This document shows, piece after piece, positions 32,481 through 45,740 of a stretch of DNA of 64,000 bases. The stretch is from Podocnemis expansa (taxonomy: Eukaryota > Chordata > Testudines > Podocnemididae), in assembly GCA_007922195.1 (NCBI GenBank), contig ML682038.1, positions 7,125,950 through 7,189,949 of the forward strand. The letters run 5' to 3'. The notes below the pieces were generated by a model, which was not told where the DNA came from, did no database searches, and saw only the letters and a program-made list of their open reading frames with translations. The translations under genes were made by a program, and so were the position numbers. The first letter of the stretch is position 1. Each line of letters starts with the position of its first letter.

Positions 32481-33917
32481 GTAATTAAGACCAGACCTTG
32501 GTGCTTTCAAAGGGCCAGTTTCACAAAATGAATACAATTAGGAGCCAGATTGGCTGAGAAGACGACTATCACCAGAGAAATGTGAATGATAATTGGTAAT
32601 TGTTTAAGAAAACTTTACTAGATGCCTCAAAAGCCAAAACCCCACAACTGAGGAAGAAGCCCATGCTGGTTTAAAAAAACCACTGATGTAGAGGGGGAGT
32701 AAAGGAAGCTATAAAAATAATATATAACAAATGGAAGAAAGAGGAATTTGATAGTACTGAATATAATTCAGAAGCTAGGAATTGCAGAAAACAGGTAAGG
32801 AAGCAAAGGGATATGAGGAGAATTCTTATGGCCAGAAAAGTTAAAGACAATAAAGAGGTTTTAAAGTATATCTGCAAAAAAAAAAAAAAAAGAAGAATCC
32901 TAACAGTGGTATTGGAAATGGTATGAATAATACAGAAAAGGGAGAAGTGTTCAATAAATGTATCTGTGGTGTATTTGGAGAAAAAATATAATATAATATA
33001 ATATAATATAATATAATATAATATAATATAATATAATATAATATAATATAATATAATCCTTCCATTCCACTAGTATTTCAAGAGAATGTTAATGAGCAGC
33101 TAAATAGAACATTTTAAAGTCAACAAGTCTGGATAACATGCATCCAAGAGTTTTAAGAGCTGGCTGAATTGCTCACTGGACTTTCTATGTTAATTTTCAG
33201 TATCACTTGAAACGTTGGGAAAGTTCCAGAAGAGTGGAAATAAGTTAATATTGTGTCAATATTTAAAACAAGTAAATGATATGTCCTAAGTAACTATTGG
33301 CCTGTCAGTCTGACGTTGATGCTGGACAAGAAAATGGAGCATCTGATACCGGGCTCAATTAATAAAAGTATTAAAAGGGGGTAATATATTTAATGACAAT
33401 CAGCATGGATTTATGGAGATAAGATCCTGTCAAACTAACTTGATTTTTCCGGGGGGGGGGGAAGGGGTGAATCGGGTGAGAGATTACCAGTTTGGTTGAT
33501 GAAGAAAATAGTGACGATGTATTTAGACTTCTGTAGGGAAGCTGAAGTGATACCACACAACAGTTTGATTAAAAATCTAGAATGATATAAAATTAACATA
33601 ATACTCATTAAATGGATTAAACGCTGACTAAGTGATGGGTGTCAAAATGTAATTGTAAGCAGGGAATCATCACTAATTTGATATGTTTCTGGTGGAGTTC
33701 ATAGAAATAGATTCTTTACCAAATGCTATTTAACATTTTTATTAATGACCTCTAAGAAAAAATAATCACTAATGAAGTTTGAAGATGACACAAAGAATGA
33801 AGGATACTCACATTGTGTGGGAAGCAGTGACTCTGAAAAAGATTTGGGGATTATGGTAGACAATCAGCTGAACATAAGCTTTCAGTATGTCACTGTGGCC
33901 AAAAGATCTAATGTAAC
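32481..33917 (+). mobile_element. Old CR1 LINE, 5' part
   Basis: Decayed CR1 coding is readable: NCRKQVRKQRDMRRILMA with KVKDNKEVLKY (linker before RT), then RT pieces such as NYWPVSLT, and finally FEDDTK and [13 protein letters not shown] at 33779-33880. The young CR1 at 33918 splits it, and it resumes at 35569. It contains an (ATAAT)n array. Confidence 0.78.
32986..33057 (+). repeat. (ATAAT)n microsatellite
   Basis: About 14 near-perfect 5-bp units lie inside the old CR1 copy. They create a spurious minus-strand frame of repeated Tyr-Ile-Leu. Confidence 0.95.
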
Positions 33918-35472
33918 CCAGCCCACTACACTAGGTACGGGGGACTGGGGAGAAGAAGAGAGGCCCTTGGTGACAGTAGGTCAGGTTAGGGACTGCTTAA
34001 AGAAACTAGATGTGCACAAGTCAATGGGGCCGGATGAACTGCATCCGAGGGTGCTGAGGGAGCTGGCTGATGAGATAGCAGTACCGTTGGCCATTATCTT
34101 TGAAAACTCGTGGCGAACGGGGGAGGTGCCAGAGGGCTGGAAAAAAGCAAATATAGTACCTATCTTCAAGAAAGGCAAAAAGGACGATCCAGGGAATTAC
34201 AGACCTGTCAGCCTCACCTCAATCCCTGGAAAAATCATGGAGCAGCTTCTCAAAGAATCCATCCTGAAACACTTGGAGGAACGTAGAGTAATCAGGAACA
34301 GTCAGCATGGATTTACCAAGGGTAAATCATGCCTGACCAACCTCATCGCCTTCTATGATGAGATGACTGGATTTGTGGATGCGGGAAGAGCCGTTGATGT
34401 GATATACCTTGACTTTAGCAAGGCTTTTGATACGGTTTCCCACAGCATTCTCATTGGCAAATTAAGAAAGTATGGGTTAGATGCATGGACTGTAAGGTGG
34501 ATAGAAAACTGGCTAGAACAACGGTTTCAGCGTGTAGGAATCAATGGCTCCATGTCAAGTTGGCAGGCAGTAACAAGTGGTGTGCCCCAGGGGTCGGTCC
34601 TGGGGCCAGTTCTGTTCAATGTTTTCATTAATGATCTGGATGATGGGATAGATTGCACACTTAGTAAGTTTGCAGATGATACCAAACTGGGGGGAACGGT
34701 AGACACCCTAGAGGGCAGAGACAGGATTCAGGGAGACCTAGACAAACTGGAGCAGTGGGCCAAGAGGAATCTCATGAGGTTCAACAAGGATAAGTGTAAA
34801 ATCCTGCACTTGGGACGAAAAAACCCCATGTACTGCTACAGGCTGGGGAGTGATCAGCTAAATAGCAGCACTGGAGAAAAGGACCTGGGAGTCATGGTGG
34901 ATGGGAAGCTGGATATGAGTCAGCAGCGTGCTCTTGCTGCCAAAAAGGCCAATGGCATACTGGGCTGCATCAGAAGAAGTGTTACCAGCAGATCGAGGGA
35001 TGTGATCATTCCCCTCTATTCTGCACTAGTGAGGCCACATCTGGAATACTGTGTCCAGTTTTGGGCTCCCCACTACAAAAAGGACATGGACAAATTAGAG
35101 AGAGTCCAGAGGAGGGCAACCAAAATGATCAAAGGGCTGGAGCACAAGCCCTATGAAGAAAGACTGAAGGAACTAGGCTTATTTAGCCTGCAGAAGAGAA
35201 GACTGAGGGGGGATTTGATAGCAACCTTCAACTACTTGAAGGGTTGCTCCAAGGAGGAGGGAGCTCGACTGTTCTCGGTAGTAACAGAGGGCAGAACGAG
35301 AAGCAATGGTTTCAAGTTACAGCTGGGGCGGTCCAGGCTGGATATTAGGAAAAACTTCCTTACTAGGCGAGTGGTGAAGCAGTGGAATAAGTTGCCTAGG
35401 GAGGTGGTGGAATCTCCATCTCTGGAGGTGTTCAAGTCCCAGCTGGACAAAACACTGACTGGGATGATCTAA
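33772..35472 (+). pseudogene. Chimeric CR1 open frame, RT from the young copy
   Basis: The 566-codon frame is mostly the RT of a young CR1. Blocks in order are [32 protein letters not shown] (first catalytic Asp), [16 protein letters not shown], and [11 protein letters not shown] with the intact FADD active site. [28 protein letters not shown] and a C-terminal [11 protein letters not shown] follow. The first 48 or so codons come from the older CR1 that it landed in, which happens to be in frame. The endonuclease and the RT N-terminus are missing, so it is a 5'-truncated insertion, not an autonomous gene. The palm residues look intact. Confidence 0.9.
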
Positions 35473-35568
35473 TGGGAGTGGTCCTGCTTTTTTTGGCAGG
35501 GGGTTGGACTAGATGACCTTGTGGGGTCCCTTCCAACCCTATGATTCTATGATTCTATGATTCTATAA
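33918..35568 (+). mobile_element. Young 5'-truncated CR1 LINE
   Basis: It starts abruptly after TCTAATGTAACC inside an older CR1 and keeps one open RT frame to 35472. A short 3' UTR follows (CAGGGGGTTGGACTAGATGA) with the CR1 tail of ATTCTATG repeats at 35541-35567. TAACCC on both sides (near 33914 and 35567) may be a short target duplication or microhomology. Its clean frame compared with its host shows that it is recent. Confidence 0.9.
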
Positions 35569-36060
35569 CCCTTGGATGCATAAACAGGAGAATCTCAAGT
35601 AGGAATAAAGATGTAATTTTACCTCTATAGTTGCGACTGGTGTGACTTCTGCTGGAATAGCATCTAGTTCTGGTGTCCACAGTTCAAAGGGAAGTTGATA
35701 AATTGTAGAGGATTCAGAGAAAAGCCACAGGGATGATTAAAGAATTAGATAACACACTATAGCGACAGACTCAAGGAACTCAATCTAGATTGTTTAACAA
35801 AGAAAGTGTTAAGTGCAACCTGATTACTGTTTGTAAGTACCTACATGGGTAACAAATATTTAAGAAAGGGCTCTTCAGCCTAACACAAAAAGATGTCACA
35901 CAATCCACTGGCTGAATGTTGAAGCTAGACACACTCAGACTGGAAATAGGCATAGATTTTAAATAGCGGGAGTAATTAACTAGTGAAACAAATTACCAAG
36001 GGACCTGCAGGATTCTCCACACTGATACTGTTTTAACCAAGATAGGATGTTTTCTGAAAG
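35569..36060 (+). mobile_element. Old CR1 LINE, 3' part
   Basis: This continues the CR1 interrupted at 33917. It has decayed versions of the RT C-terminal region ([12 protein letters not shown] to [13 protein letters not shown]), for example around GAATAGCATCTAGTTCTGGT and ACAAATTACCAAGGGACC. No open frame remains. Confidence 0.65.
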
Positions 36061-36255
36061 GTAAACTGTATTAATTATTTTGGTGAAGTTCTATGGCCTG
36101 TCATACAGGAAGTCGCACTGGAAGATCACAATGATTCCTCTTGACTTGAAATCTGCAACTCAGATCTGAACCTCCCACCTTGGCCCAGTCTCCAGCTCAG
36201 GTTTGTTTCCAACATATTTGTAAAAAGGTAGGATTTTAGTGTTGTTATAATGTCA

Positions 36256-36462
<207 letters not shown>

Positions 36463-36983
36463 TCATAATAAAGTTAGCTAACTAAAAGGTTAAATAATGA
36501 AATATCTTGTATACATTAATTTGTTTGCTTTTTCCAAAAATTGCTTACATTTTAGTTTACTTTGTCAGAAAAGAGATCAAGTGATGGATAATATCTTGAC
36601 AATTATTCATAAAGAAATAAGCTGCATTTGCAACTTGCATGGGAAAGAGACTATCAATTATTTTTATTGTTTGCAAGGAGACTGTTTGACATCCAAATTA
36701 AGATGTAATACTGATTGAGTAAGGGTCTAAAAAAAACCAACCATACATTTGTGCAGGACAGATACATTTATATGGGAAGAAAAGAAGTATACATATGGTG
36801 CCAAAACCAGTCTTTCTTACTCATCAAGTAGTCCCACTGACTCTTGGAGCCACCTGTGTAATGTAAGAAAGGAAGATTTGGCTCTTTATCATAACTTTAC
36901 CCATTCTGTAGCGTAGTAGGACCCATAGTTCAAGCATGGTTTGGCTCCATCCACATTTCCAAATTAAATACCTTATTTGACTA

Positions 36984-37215
36984 GGCCTGGTCTACACTTA
37001 AAAATTAATTCACCTTAGCTGTGGTACTCAGAGCTGTGAAAAATTTTCTAACCAGAGCACTATAGTTACATCCATAGCTAGACATGGCTAAGTTGATGGA
37101 AGAATTCTTCTGTTGACCTAACTACCACTCTTGGAGAGATGTATTTATTGCATCAACAGAAAATCTCTTTTATCAATGTAAGAGGCATCAACATAAAATG
37201 CACAGTTAAGGCACC
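36984..37215. mobile_element. Harbinger-like MITE fragment
   Basis: It starts GGCCTGGTCTACACTTAAAA, an end typical of sauropsid MITEs, with CATAGCTAGACATGGCTAAG inside. The right end is not found. It lies in the intron between the 36300 and 37621 exons. Confidence 0.5.
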
Positions 37216-37546
37216 CAAACTGCCTCTATTGTACCTTTCAGTAATGCTACAAGCGGAAAAAAATTAAAGACATCTTTAAAAATCAGTATCACCTAATTTG
37301 GGACTACAAACAAAAAGCCTTAGTCATAATTGAATGAATATGCCACAGTGTCACTTCTTTTTAATAAGCTGTAATTTTGTAATAATAATAATAACAAGTT
37401 GAGTCATGATAAGCAATGGGGATTTTTTGGCTTATTAATCAGTTTCAACTACATAACTTGTACAACAGCTCTTTAAATTTATATTAACCACATGACATTA
37501 ATGTTGAAGACATTACTTAGTTGCACACAAGTTTCACAGTAATTCA

Positions 37547-37744
<198 letters not shown>

Positions 37745-38268
37745 TTAACAAAACAAAAAGCAAAACCAAGACTTATTTTATCTTGAGACTGAGAATAATG
37801 GAGTTCAATAATCATGCTGTTTATTCACTGAGACTAAGAACAGTCTTCATATTGGACTTATGGGTGTAAAATTAACTGTGCATATGTTTGTAAGACTGGG
37901 TCTTTGTATGACACTCATTGAATGCAGCACAATGTTTTACATCATAAAAATAGTAAGGGAGTGCCAGAAATATTTCCAGTCCAATAAAAAGAGACTGATG
38001 GCAAGCTGACATGCCAATCATCATTCATTGATTTTGATTTTTTATTTCTGACACTCCCCGTAGAGCCAGGTTTTCACATCCCAAGACAGTTGTCTAGCAC
38101 TAGCTCCTATAATAAAAATCCTCAGCTAGCCTGAGGAACTTCCAAAATGGGAGGAATCTGGTTATGGAAAAAAGCCAGGAAGCAACAGCACTAAGTAGGA
38201 CTGGTTCAGAAATAATATTAACAGAAGGGGACTCCAGGTCAAGAAGAGAGTGGGGAATGCAACAAGCT

Positions 38269-39281
38269 ATTGCAATGTCCATACTTAGAATTTAATTTGA
38301 ATTGATGACAATCAATTCAAATTAAATTAAGTGCATGGCCACACTCGCTTTCCTCAGTTTGAACTGAGGAGCTCCTTAGTTCGAATTGATGAAAGCTGAC
38401 CTCAAAGTGGTCAAACTTTTTTTGACCTCGAAGTCCTGGTCAATTTGAACCAGTTAGTTCGAATTGACCCAGTGTGGCCATGTCAATTCAAACTCACTGT
38501 TTGTTCAAATTGACATGGGTTGACCTTCCTCCCAGGGTGCATGGCACCCTGGAAGGAAGACCAGCCCTCCAGCACGAAGGCCAGCAGCCCCAAAGGTGCC
38601 TCCTCCACCACCCAGCCAGCTTGTGCTTGGGGACAATGGGGTTCCTGTCCATTGGCAGGGGACAGAGACCCTCCCCCCCCGTGCGGCTCCAGCCCCGCTT
38701 GCCGGCTGGGGAAGAGATCCCTGAGCCAGGCTGGAGCCTCACTCCCTGGGCTGGGGAAGGAACGCCCACGTGTGGCTCCAGCCCTGCTGGCTGCATGCAG
38801 GGACGGGAGCCCTGCTAGCTGGTGCGAGGCAGGATCCCTGCAGGTGGCTGGAGCTCCGCGCACTGCCCCAGGCAGGGGGAGTCCCTTCTGCCCCTGCCTG
38901 CCCAGGGGAAAACATCCCCTGCCAGGCTCTAGCTTTCTGATCTGGTCACGGGGAAAAGCATCCCCTGCCCAGCTCTAGCCACACCACAGCTAGAGCTGGG
39001 CAGGGGATGCTTTTCCCTGTGCCCAGCTCAGAGGGCTGGAGCCTGGCATGGGATTGGGTGGTGGCATGGCCCTTCTTGGGGGCCATGTTGCCATACCTCC
39101 CATGGTGCCCCTCCTCCAATTCAAATTAGCAAGTCCAATCCATGTACATGGTAGTTCGAATTGGAGTTTCTAGTGTGGCCATGTTAATTTGAGTTGACTG
39201 AATTCAAATTAATAATTATTAGTTCAAATTAATTAGTTCTAATTCAGTCAAGTCAAATTAACACTGTAAGTGTAGACATAG
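38269..39281. mobile_element. Long Harbinger-like MITE with GC-rich interior
   Basis: The left end has AATGTCCATACTTAGAATTT and the right end GTAAGTGTAGACATAGCC. Next to both ends are AGTTCGAATTG-type units in opposite orientation. The middle (about 38520-39120) is GC-rich and gives spurious frames of 100-150 codons. I could not fix a TSD. Confidence 0.62.
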
Positions 39282-42200
39282 CCTTTCAGTCTAACTTTCC
39301 CATAAAGATATTAGGTTACTAGTCCCATGGTTTTGCTTTGCTTGTTCTGAACTTAGTGTTAAAACAACATTCATTAGCATAGAACTGTATGATGTTGTCC
39401 AATATTTTAAACAATAAATGCTCAATCCTGGCTCTGGTGTTTTCTAATCAGATACCATACACTTGGAACCTATTCTTACAAATACTCTGGCTGGCAGTAA
39501 AAGTTTCTTTTGGTTGATTATGCTGTGTCTGTGGAAAGCCAAATAGAGCAGACAGTTTATCTGAATAAGTCTGTTGAGCTCTGCCTAGTACTTGGATTAT
39601 TTTCATGACGGAAAAGCTAATAGCTGAAGGGGCATTTTTTGAGGGGTTAAAGATTTTCTAACAGAGTGCCATTGATCAGTAACGACAAGAAAGCTCAGAA
39701 CAACACTGGCAGCTGAGAATTCTACCCTGAAAATCAGTATTTTATGGACATGCATAAAATATGGCCTATCTTCATCATGCTTCTCTTGTGGGAGAGCATG
39801 GTACCTGCTATTGAAATTAATTGGTAAGACCACAGAATGTGATCTCAATATCAAGAAACAAGAGGGTTAGCACTTGGCAGCTAAACATAAGAAAGATCTT
39901 TGGTTTAGGATATAATAATGCAACTCGCAGACAACTGCCTTTGCAATCATACTTTTACCTGCCAGACACTGGAAAAAGTCATCTGAGAAGACAGTAATTT
40001 AAGTAAGGTATTCATGTATTTTTAGATCACACTTACTTTGGAGGACAAGATATACAGCCTTTTGCATCATAAAGAGCCCTTGAAAAAGATAATTCCACCT
40101 GTCCAGGCTTCAGTAATTCATAGGAGAGGGGATTTTTCATGCAAAAAATTGATTAAAAAATAAATAAAATCTGGCAAATCACACGGAAAAATATATAATT
40201 TACACAGGACACAGCAACTCCTCTATCTATCTGTGGGTGGCCAGTTACATTTCTGGCCCAAATAGTGCAATTTTTAAAATGTCCCTTTCTGCAGTCTGGG
40301 TTTCTGTCTAGTTAACCAAGGGCAATATGACCTAGATCAAACATTTTCTGTCTTTTAACTTCAATATTTTAAAGTTAACAAGATTTGAAAGCTATTCATA
40401 AATGATTAGTAAGTTGCTTCTTTCCATTCAGAGAGACTACTTTCTGAAATATACACGGTCCAAAAATTCCTTCCAATGTTAGTCTGAATATCAATCCACA
40501 TAGGAAGCATGTGCTGAATAGAACATTTGAGAGGGGATCCTAAAGACTATGTATGACAGTAAGAGAAGGGGTGAATAATACTAGAAATGATAAACTGTAG
40601 TCGTAATAATGTCTGCTGAATGAAAGTCACCTTTTAATAAATTAGAAAATTTGGAAAGTCTCCATGGATTGATAGCAAAAGTCAAATATTTGCTAATCAA
40701 AGTTCATTGTTTTTAATTTTGCAGTCTGAAAATGAAGGAGGAACAATGTACCCCTATCAGTCACTCAGAAGAGGAAAGTATTTTCTCTGCTTCGTTATTC
40801 TACTCTCCTCTCAGTCCAGTGAAAGCCCCTCTGCAGGTGTACTGTGTGGTTTAGGATCCATGAACAGAAAACAGGGACGAAAGAAAAAGCAGCCTGACTC
40901 TCCTCCTTCCCAACAAAAACCCATGGGACTTTTGCAGGAAAGTTAATGCTGACTTCTACTTCTCTATACCGTAGCTTGGAACTTGTTAGGGGCAGAACTG
41001 GTATAGTGGCTTGTGGGAAGCCCATGGGAGAACAGTCCCTGAGGAAGCCATGCTGATAGAGTAAGTGCTGAAGGAAGCCTGAGAGGGGACAGCTGCAGTG
41101 TGGAGACACAGCCTTCTTGTGAAATTTCCCTGCACCACATAGCAGAATGGTGTTAGCTCCATAACATTAATTAACCAGAATCTGCCTGCATAATACTGAG
41201 ATAACATGCACTGTTTAGTAGCGTCAGTGTATGGCTCCTCTTCTCGAAAAAAACAAAACAAAACAAAAAAACAACTTTAGGAAAAAAGATACTTTTTGCT
41301 TGGGTTTATTTACAAAGAAGATAGTTAGCCAGTATACTAGCTAATTATTTTGTTCTTATTTGGGCAATCAGTCCCTTCTTGAAAAATGTTTAAGAAGATT
41401 AGCAGCTTTCACTTGAGAAATTAATTAAATCAATATAGGTTTTTAAAACACAAAACTATACATTATTTAAAACCATAAGATGTATACAGCTAAATTTGAT
41501 GAATGTACATGATGAACCCTGTAGATTTTCATAAGCAGTTACTCACTTGATAAATGACCCAGAACATGCTCACTCTAGTCAGTGTGTTTATCTAAGAACA
41601 CACTAATCCTGTGCTGAAATATGATTAGCCTTTTGATATGCTCTAGTTGTTCATTGCCTTCCTGTCTCTAATAAAGTGCTTTCACTTTCCAGCTTTCAAT
41701 AAGCTGTACTAAAGGGACCAGACACTTTTCTGGGCAGTCTCTGTTTGATAAATGATCATGTCATGCTATCACTTTGAGGTCTGCTACAAAATACTGAAGA
41801 GCAAATTATATTCCACATACAGGAAACGCGGGTGCCTCAGCAGGCTGCTGTAGTACTGGCAATAGCCTTCTTCACAATTAATGATGGCCATTTAAGAACC
41901 AGTATTTGACCACTGTGCTCCAATTTTTATTGGCAATGTCTAGCTCAGCTGCCCTAACTACATCTACGGACAGCAATTTGTCACCATTGTGACTAGCTGT
42001 CATAATCTATTTGAGAAAAATCTATAATTTTTCTCTTGTTCCTGACTGAATTGTGAAGTGAATGAATTCATCTTTTTTGATATATTCGTGTCATAATCAA
42101 TACCGGTCAGAGGTTGAATAAATTAATGTCTCTGAAAATACAGATGGTTTTCTAGAAGTCTTTTCAGCTGTATTTTTTATATCAAACATACAATTTCCAT

Positions 42201-42604
42201 AAACATTAGGTTATAGTCTTCTCAAAATAAAGATTTCAGTTTTTATAAAACCCAACTGAAATATTTCTGAACTTCTTAAAGTTTTAAGTTAAACATTTTA
42301 AAAAAACAAATAACCATTTCCTTCAGTATCTGCACCCAAATATAACAAAACAGCATCCTGGTTGTGTGTGTCTCCGACTAGAAACAAAAGGGAAATCGGC
42401 TAGTCTAACTTCTTTGTCCAGACATACAGAAATGAAAAAACAGATAAGCATAAACAGTGCAGATTTTTTTTTTAATTTCAAATGGAAGAATCCCAGGTGT
42501 TACTGATAGATAGCTTAGATAAAAAGCACTTTCTTAAAAATGTGCCTATTTAGATGGTGCTGCTAATGTTAACAAAAGACATATTAAGTACATATCAATG
42601 TATA
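39282..42604. other. Long non-coding stretch, no recognised element
   Basis: This is AT-rich sequence without transposon ends. I looked for further PPP1R42 exons on the minus strand. A donor-like CCAAA|GTAAGT (minus, near 40034) bounds a short open frame without family resemblance, so I do not call it. Confidence 0.45.
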
Positions 42605-42612
42605 ATTGAGTC

Positions 42613-43112
42613 CAGGGGTTAAAGTAAGTAGGAATGTGGTGGAACATCATTCCAGGGCCCATTATTTTTAGGGGCTCAGCATTCCAGGGCCTCTAAAAAT
42701 AGAAAATGGAGCTGGAACGCTGAGTTCTGGGGCCCACCATTTAAAAACAGTAGGCCCCGGAATGCAGCATTCTGGTTCCATTTTCTATTTTTAGGGGCCA
42801 GAATGCGGAACCCCTAAAAACAGCAAGCCCTGGAATGACATTCAGCAGCACTGGGCAGGGCAGGGAGTAGTAAAAACTCCACCCCCCAGCCTGGTCTCAC
42901 TGAGCATGTTCAGAAGCTCAGTGAGACCAGGCTCTAGGCCAACGCCTCAGCCCAGGCTGGGGCTCCTCCCCATAGTGGCCAGGAAACAGGGGGTGAGGGG
43001 CAAGCGTGTATGGGGCAGGAGCTGGGGTGCGTTAGGGGGCCCGCTCTGGTATGAGGGGTGGACGCCAATTTCGGCGGGTTCCCAGGCCTGCCAAATTATA
43101 CTTTAACCCCTG
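42613..43112. mobile_element. hAT-type MITE, CAGGGGTTAAAGT family, copy 3
   Basis: The ends are CAGGGGTTAAAGTAAGT and TTATACTTTAACCCCTG. Flanks ATTGAGTC (42605-42612) and AGTGAGTC (43113-43120) are a 7/8 TSD. The interior has repeated, partly inverted blocks of CTAAAAATAGAAAATGG. Confidence 0.87.
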
Positions 43113-43120
43113 AGTGAGTC

Positions 43121-43609
43121 CATTTAAAAAAAAAAGCTGAAAGGAGTTTCGTGTATCATACCTGGCTTCCTTTGGCTACTTTTTGTAGTTTCATAGCAAA
43201 TTTTTTTTTAACTCTTAAAAATGTTCTTTTTTTCCCTGTTGCTATGTCAGAACACTCACAGAAACAAAAAAGGGAACTTACTAAATAGCTGACTACACTT
43301 AGGAAAGAGAAAAACTGTCAGATAAACTAAGTATACAAATACAAAGAATGCATTGTTCTTTAATTTCCTTCAGTTATAGGAATATTAGATATTACTCTTA
43401 TAGCAATGCATAGAAAATGTTCAGGCAGAAGTGTGATTTTTAAATCAATATTGTTCCTTATGTTTTGGCTTGTCCGTTGCTTTTATTTTCAGTTTCCTGG
43501 AATCGGTGTATAGCTATTTATGGTATTACAACAATAAAGTTGGTTGGCAAGACCTAAAAAAGTTATCTATAGTCTTTCTGTTATAATACCTTCAGTGCAG
43601 TTCAGATCA
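43121..43609. other. Non-coding AT-rich DNA
   Basis: No gene or repeat was recognised between the two hAT MITEs. Confidence 0.5.
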
Positions 43610-43617
43610 CATTTGAT

Positions 43618-43959
43618 CAGGAGCGTCACTGCCATGAGGAAAGACCTGCGTCACGGGCCCAGGCCCTGTCCCCTCAGCCCTGATTCTCCGCCCAGCCCCA
43701 ACCCGGCTTTGGGCTCCTGCCCCCACCACCCTGGCCTTGTATACCTGGCCGGGGATGGGGCCGGGAGAAGTGGGCGCTGCCATGGGCGGCCAGGCCTGGG
43801 ACTGGGACGGGAGAGGCAGGCACCACCACAGGCGGCTGGGCCCTGGATCTCCAGCCAGGGATGGGGATGGGAGAGGCAGCGGCTGCCCCAGACATTCAGG
43901 GCACTGGCGCTGGGACTCAGGGCATGTGCCCCGTGTGCCAGGCTCCAGCGATGCCCTTG
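43618..43959. mobile_element. GC-rich hAT MITE, CAGGGGCRTYGCTG family, copy E
   Basis: The ends are CAGGAGCGTCACTGCC and CCAGCGATGCCCTTG. A perfect 8-bp TSD, CATTTGAT, lies at 43610-43617 and 43960-43967. This copy and copy A (3087) fix the family ends. Confidence 0.9.
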
Positions 43960-43967
43960 CATTTGAT

Positions 43968-45351
43968 TATCTGAACCACACTTACCTGAAACAGGGTCAT
44001 ATCCCTTGATGTCTATTAATTAAACTGAAAATTCCTTTAATCGTCCAAAACCTCAAGTCTATGAATTTACTGGGCTTAATCCTGAATTATGCTGAATTCA
44101 TACTCAGCAAAGGTGCAGAGTTGGTTTTTTGCTGCCCTAAGAAAACTGAACTAAAATTTTATGTTCAAAGAAAAAATAATGGATATAATTATACAGAACA
44201 GACCTCATTCAAAAGTGAAATACCAGAGGAAGAGGTGGATTGTGTCCCCTGGTTCTGTTACGCCTTTCACACTTTCTCTTTCTGCAAGGACTAATATTCT
44301 ACTCCCACTGATATTTCTCCCTCCTGCATAGACTACTTCATGCTCTCACTATTGCTATTCAACCCTGCACAATCCTTGATGGCTTTCTAGCTACCTCTCT
44401 TCTTCATCTGCCATTTCTCACCACTGCACAGACTGTTTGTGGCCTTCTGCCCTCTCTTCTCTGCCCACACTTATTATTCTTTCCAACTTTTCCCCAAAAC
44501 ATCAAATGGAACCTGCTTTCCCTACCTGCTCTTCTTGCTGCTTCCCTCTCCTGCACATTGCGGTATGTCTACACTGGAGGCTTAAGTGAACTTAACCAGG
44601 TTTAAGTCAACTTAAGCAACTCCAGGGCCACATTTGGAGTTCATTAAGTTGACATAAGCATTTGCTTTATATATAAAAATGTATGCAATGATAATGGTAG
44701 CATGTATTTTAAAAATGTAAACCACTAAGTATCTGAACTTAAAACAGGTACTCTACATGCTTAAGTGTTTGATTTTTTGGCTGACTTCCTACAAATGCAT
44801 TTGGACAAACTTTCATTTTGATGCTGACCATGAATCGAGCAGTTCTGTGTAACTGGAAAGTTCCTTGCTAAATTTATAATCAGGACATCTATGCTATCTG
44901 ATCAGCTGCAAATCTTTAGTAACGTACTGAACATCCTGATGTTACAAATACGTACTGTTCCTCTTTGGGTAAAAAATCTGACTTTACATCTGACAGCTGT
45001 TTTAGAATCAATTACAATCTTTTTGAAAGCAGTATTTTTCCTTGAAAAGGAAAATTTGTGATTCGGTTCTTGAATATCACAACCTGCTGGTGAGTGTCTC
45101 AACCATAACTGCACAAAGCAAGGCCCTATGGACAACATGATGGCATTTCTCTTTATCTGCAACATAATAACTTTTGAATGCTCCATCCAATCAGCTCCAA
45201 AATGTCAACGGATGGTTTGGGCATCCATGGGCTATTCACTCTGGTGAAAATCAGAAACTGGACATGGGAAACTGGGGGGAACGCAAAGCCCATAGCATCT
45301 GGTTAGCAGATCAATCCACATCAAACAGGTCTATAACTGTCTGGCTGACAA
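43968..45351. other. Mostly non-coding, with a one-ended MITE fragment
   Basis: At 44569-44665 there is a one-ended Harbinger-like fragment beginning GGTATGTCTACACTGGAGGC. I see nothing else. Confidence 0.45.
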
Positions 45352-45462
45352 GTTCCAAAGGGGAAGCCGTGTTAGTCTAGTTAAGCAAAACAAACAAGGA
45401 GTCGTGTGGCACTTTTAAAAACTAACAAATTTATTTATCGCATGAGCTTTCATGGGAGAAAA
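45352..45462 (-). mobile_element. Penelope-like element copy 3, left part
   Basis: This is the PLE 3' end in minus orientation (TTCCAAAGGGGAAGCCGTG, TTAGTCTAGTTAAGC, to CATGGGAGAAAAAT). DIRS copy 2 interrupts it at 45462. The element resumes at 51404 with AATCCCACTTC. Confidence 0.88.
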
Positions 45463-45492
45463 ATGGAGGTTACTCACCTGTTGTGCAGTAGC

Positions 45493-45690
45493 CATGGTTC
45501 TTCGAGATGCGTGTTCCTGCACTGCTTCACTGTAGGTGTGTGGCTACGCCCGCACCCAGCGTCGGAGATCTTTACAGCAAATCCCAATGGGGGGCGCGTG
45601 CACGCCCAAAGGGCTTGCGATCACTTTCCTGCCATTTGGAACGCACTAGCCCTCCCCCCCACCTGGCTGTTCCTTCTCTACCACGGAGCA
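45493..45690 (+). repeat. DIRS copy 2 left inverted terminal repeat
   Basis: It is inverted relative to 51220-51403. Shared blocks include GCCCGCACCCAGCGTCGG, CCCAAAGGGCT and CATTTGGAACG. The outermost bases differ between ends, and both are represented in the ICR. Confidence 0.87.
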
Positions 45691-45740
45691 CTGATGACAA
45701 TGGGTACTCCAAAGTAGAGGGGAGGCGGGTGGGAAGCGGA

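Noticed and set aside
32841..33065. ORF with repeated Tyr-Ile-Leu units
   Set aside because: It is a translation of the (ATAAT)n microsatellite.
40034..40150. Possible extra minus-strand exon with a GTAAGT donor
   Set aside because: The frame is short, has no clear acceptor, and does not resemble the leucine-rich repeats expected upstream in PPP1R42.
40707..40946. Plus-strand ORF preceded by an acceptor-like TTTTGCAG
   Set aside because: There is no donor, no family resemblance and no neighbouring exon.
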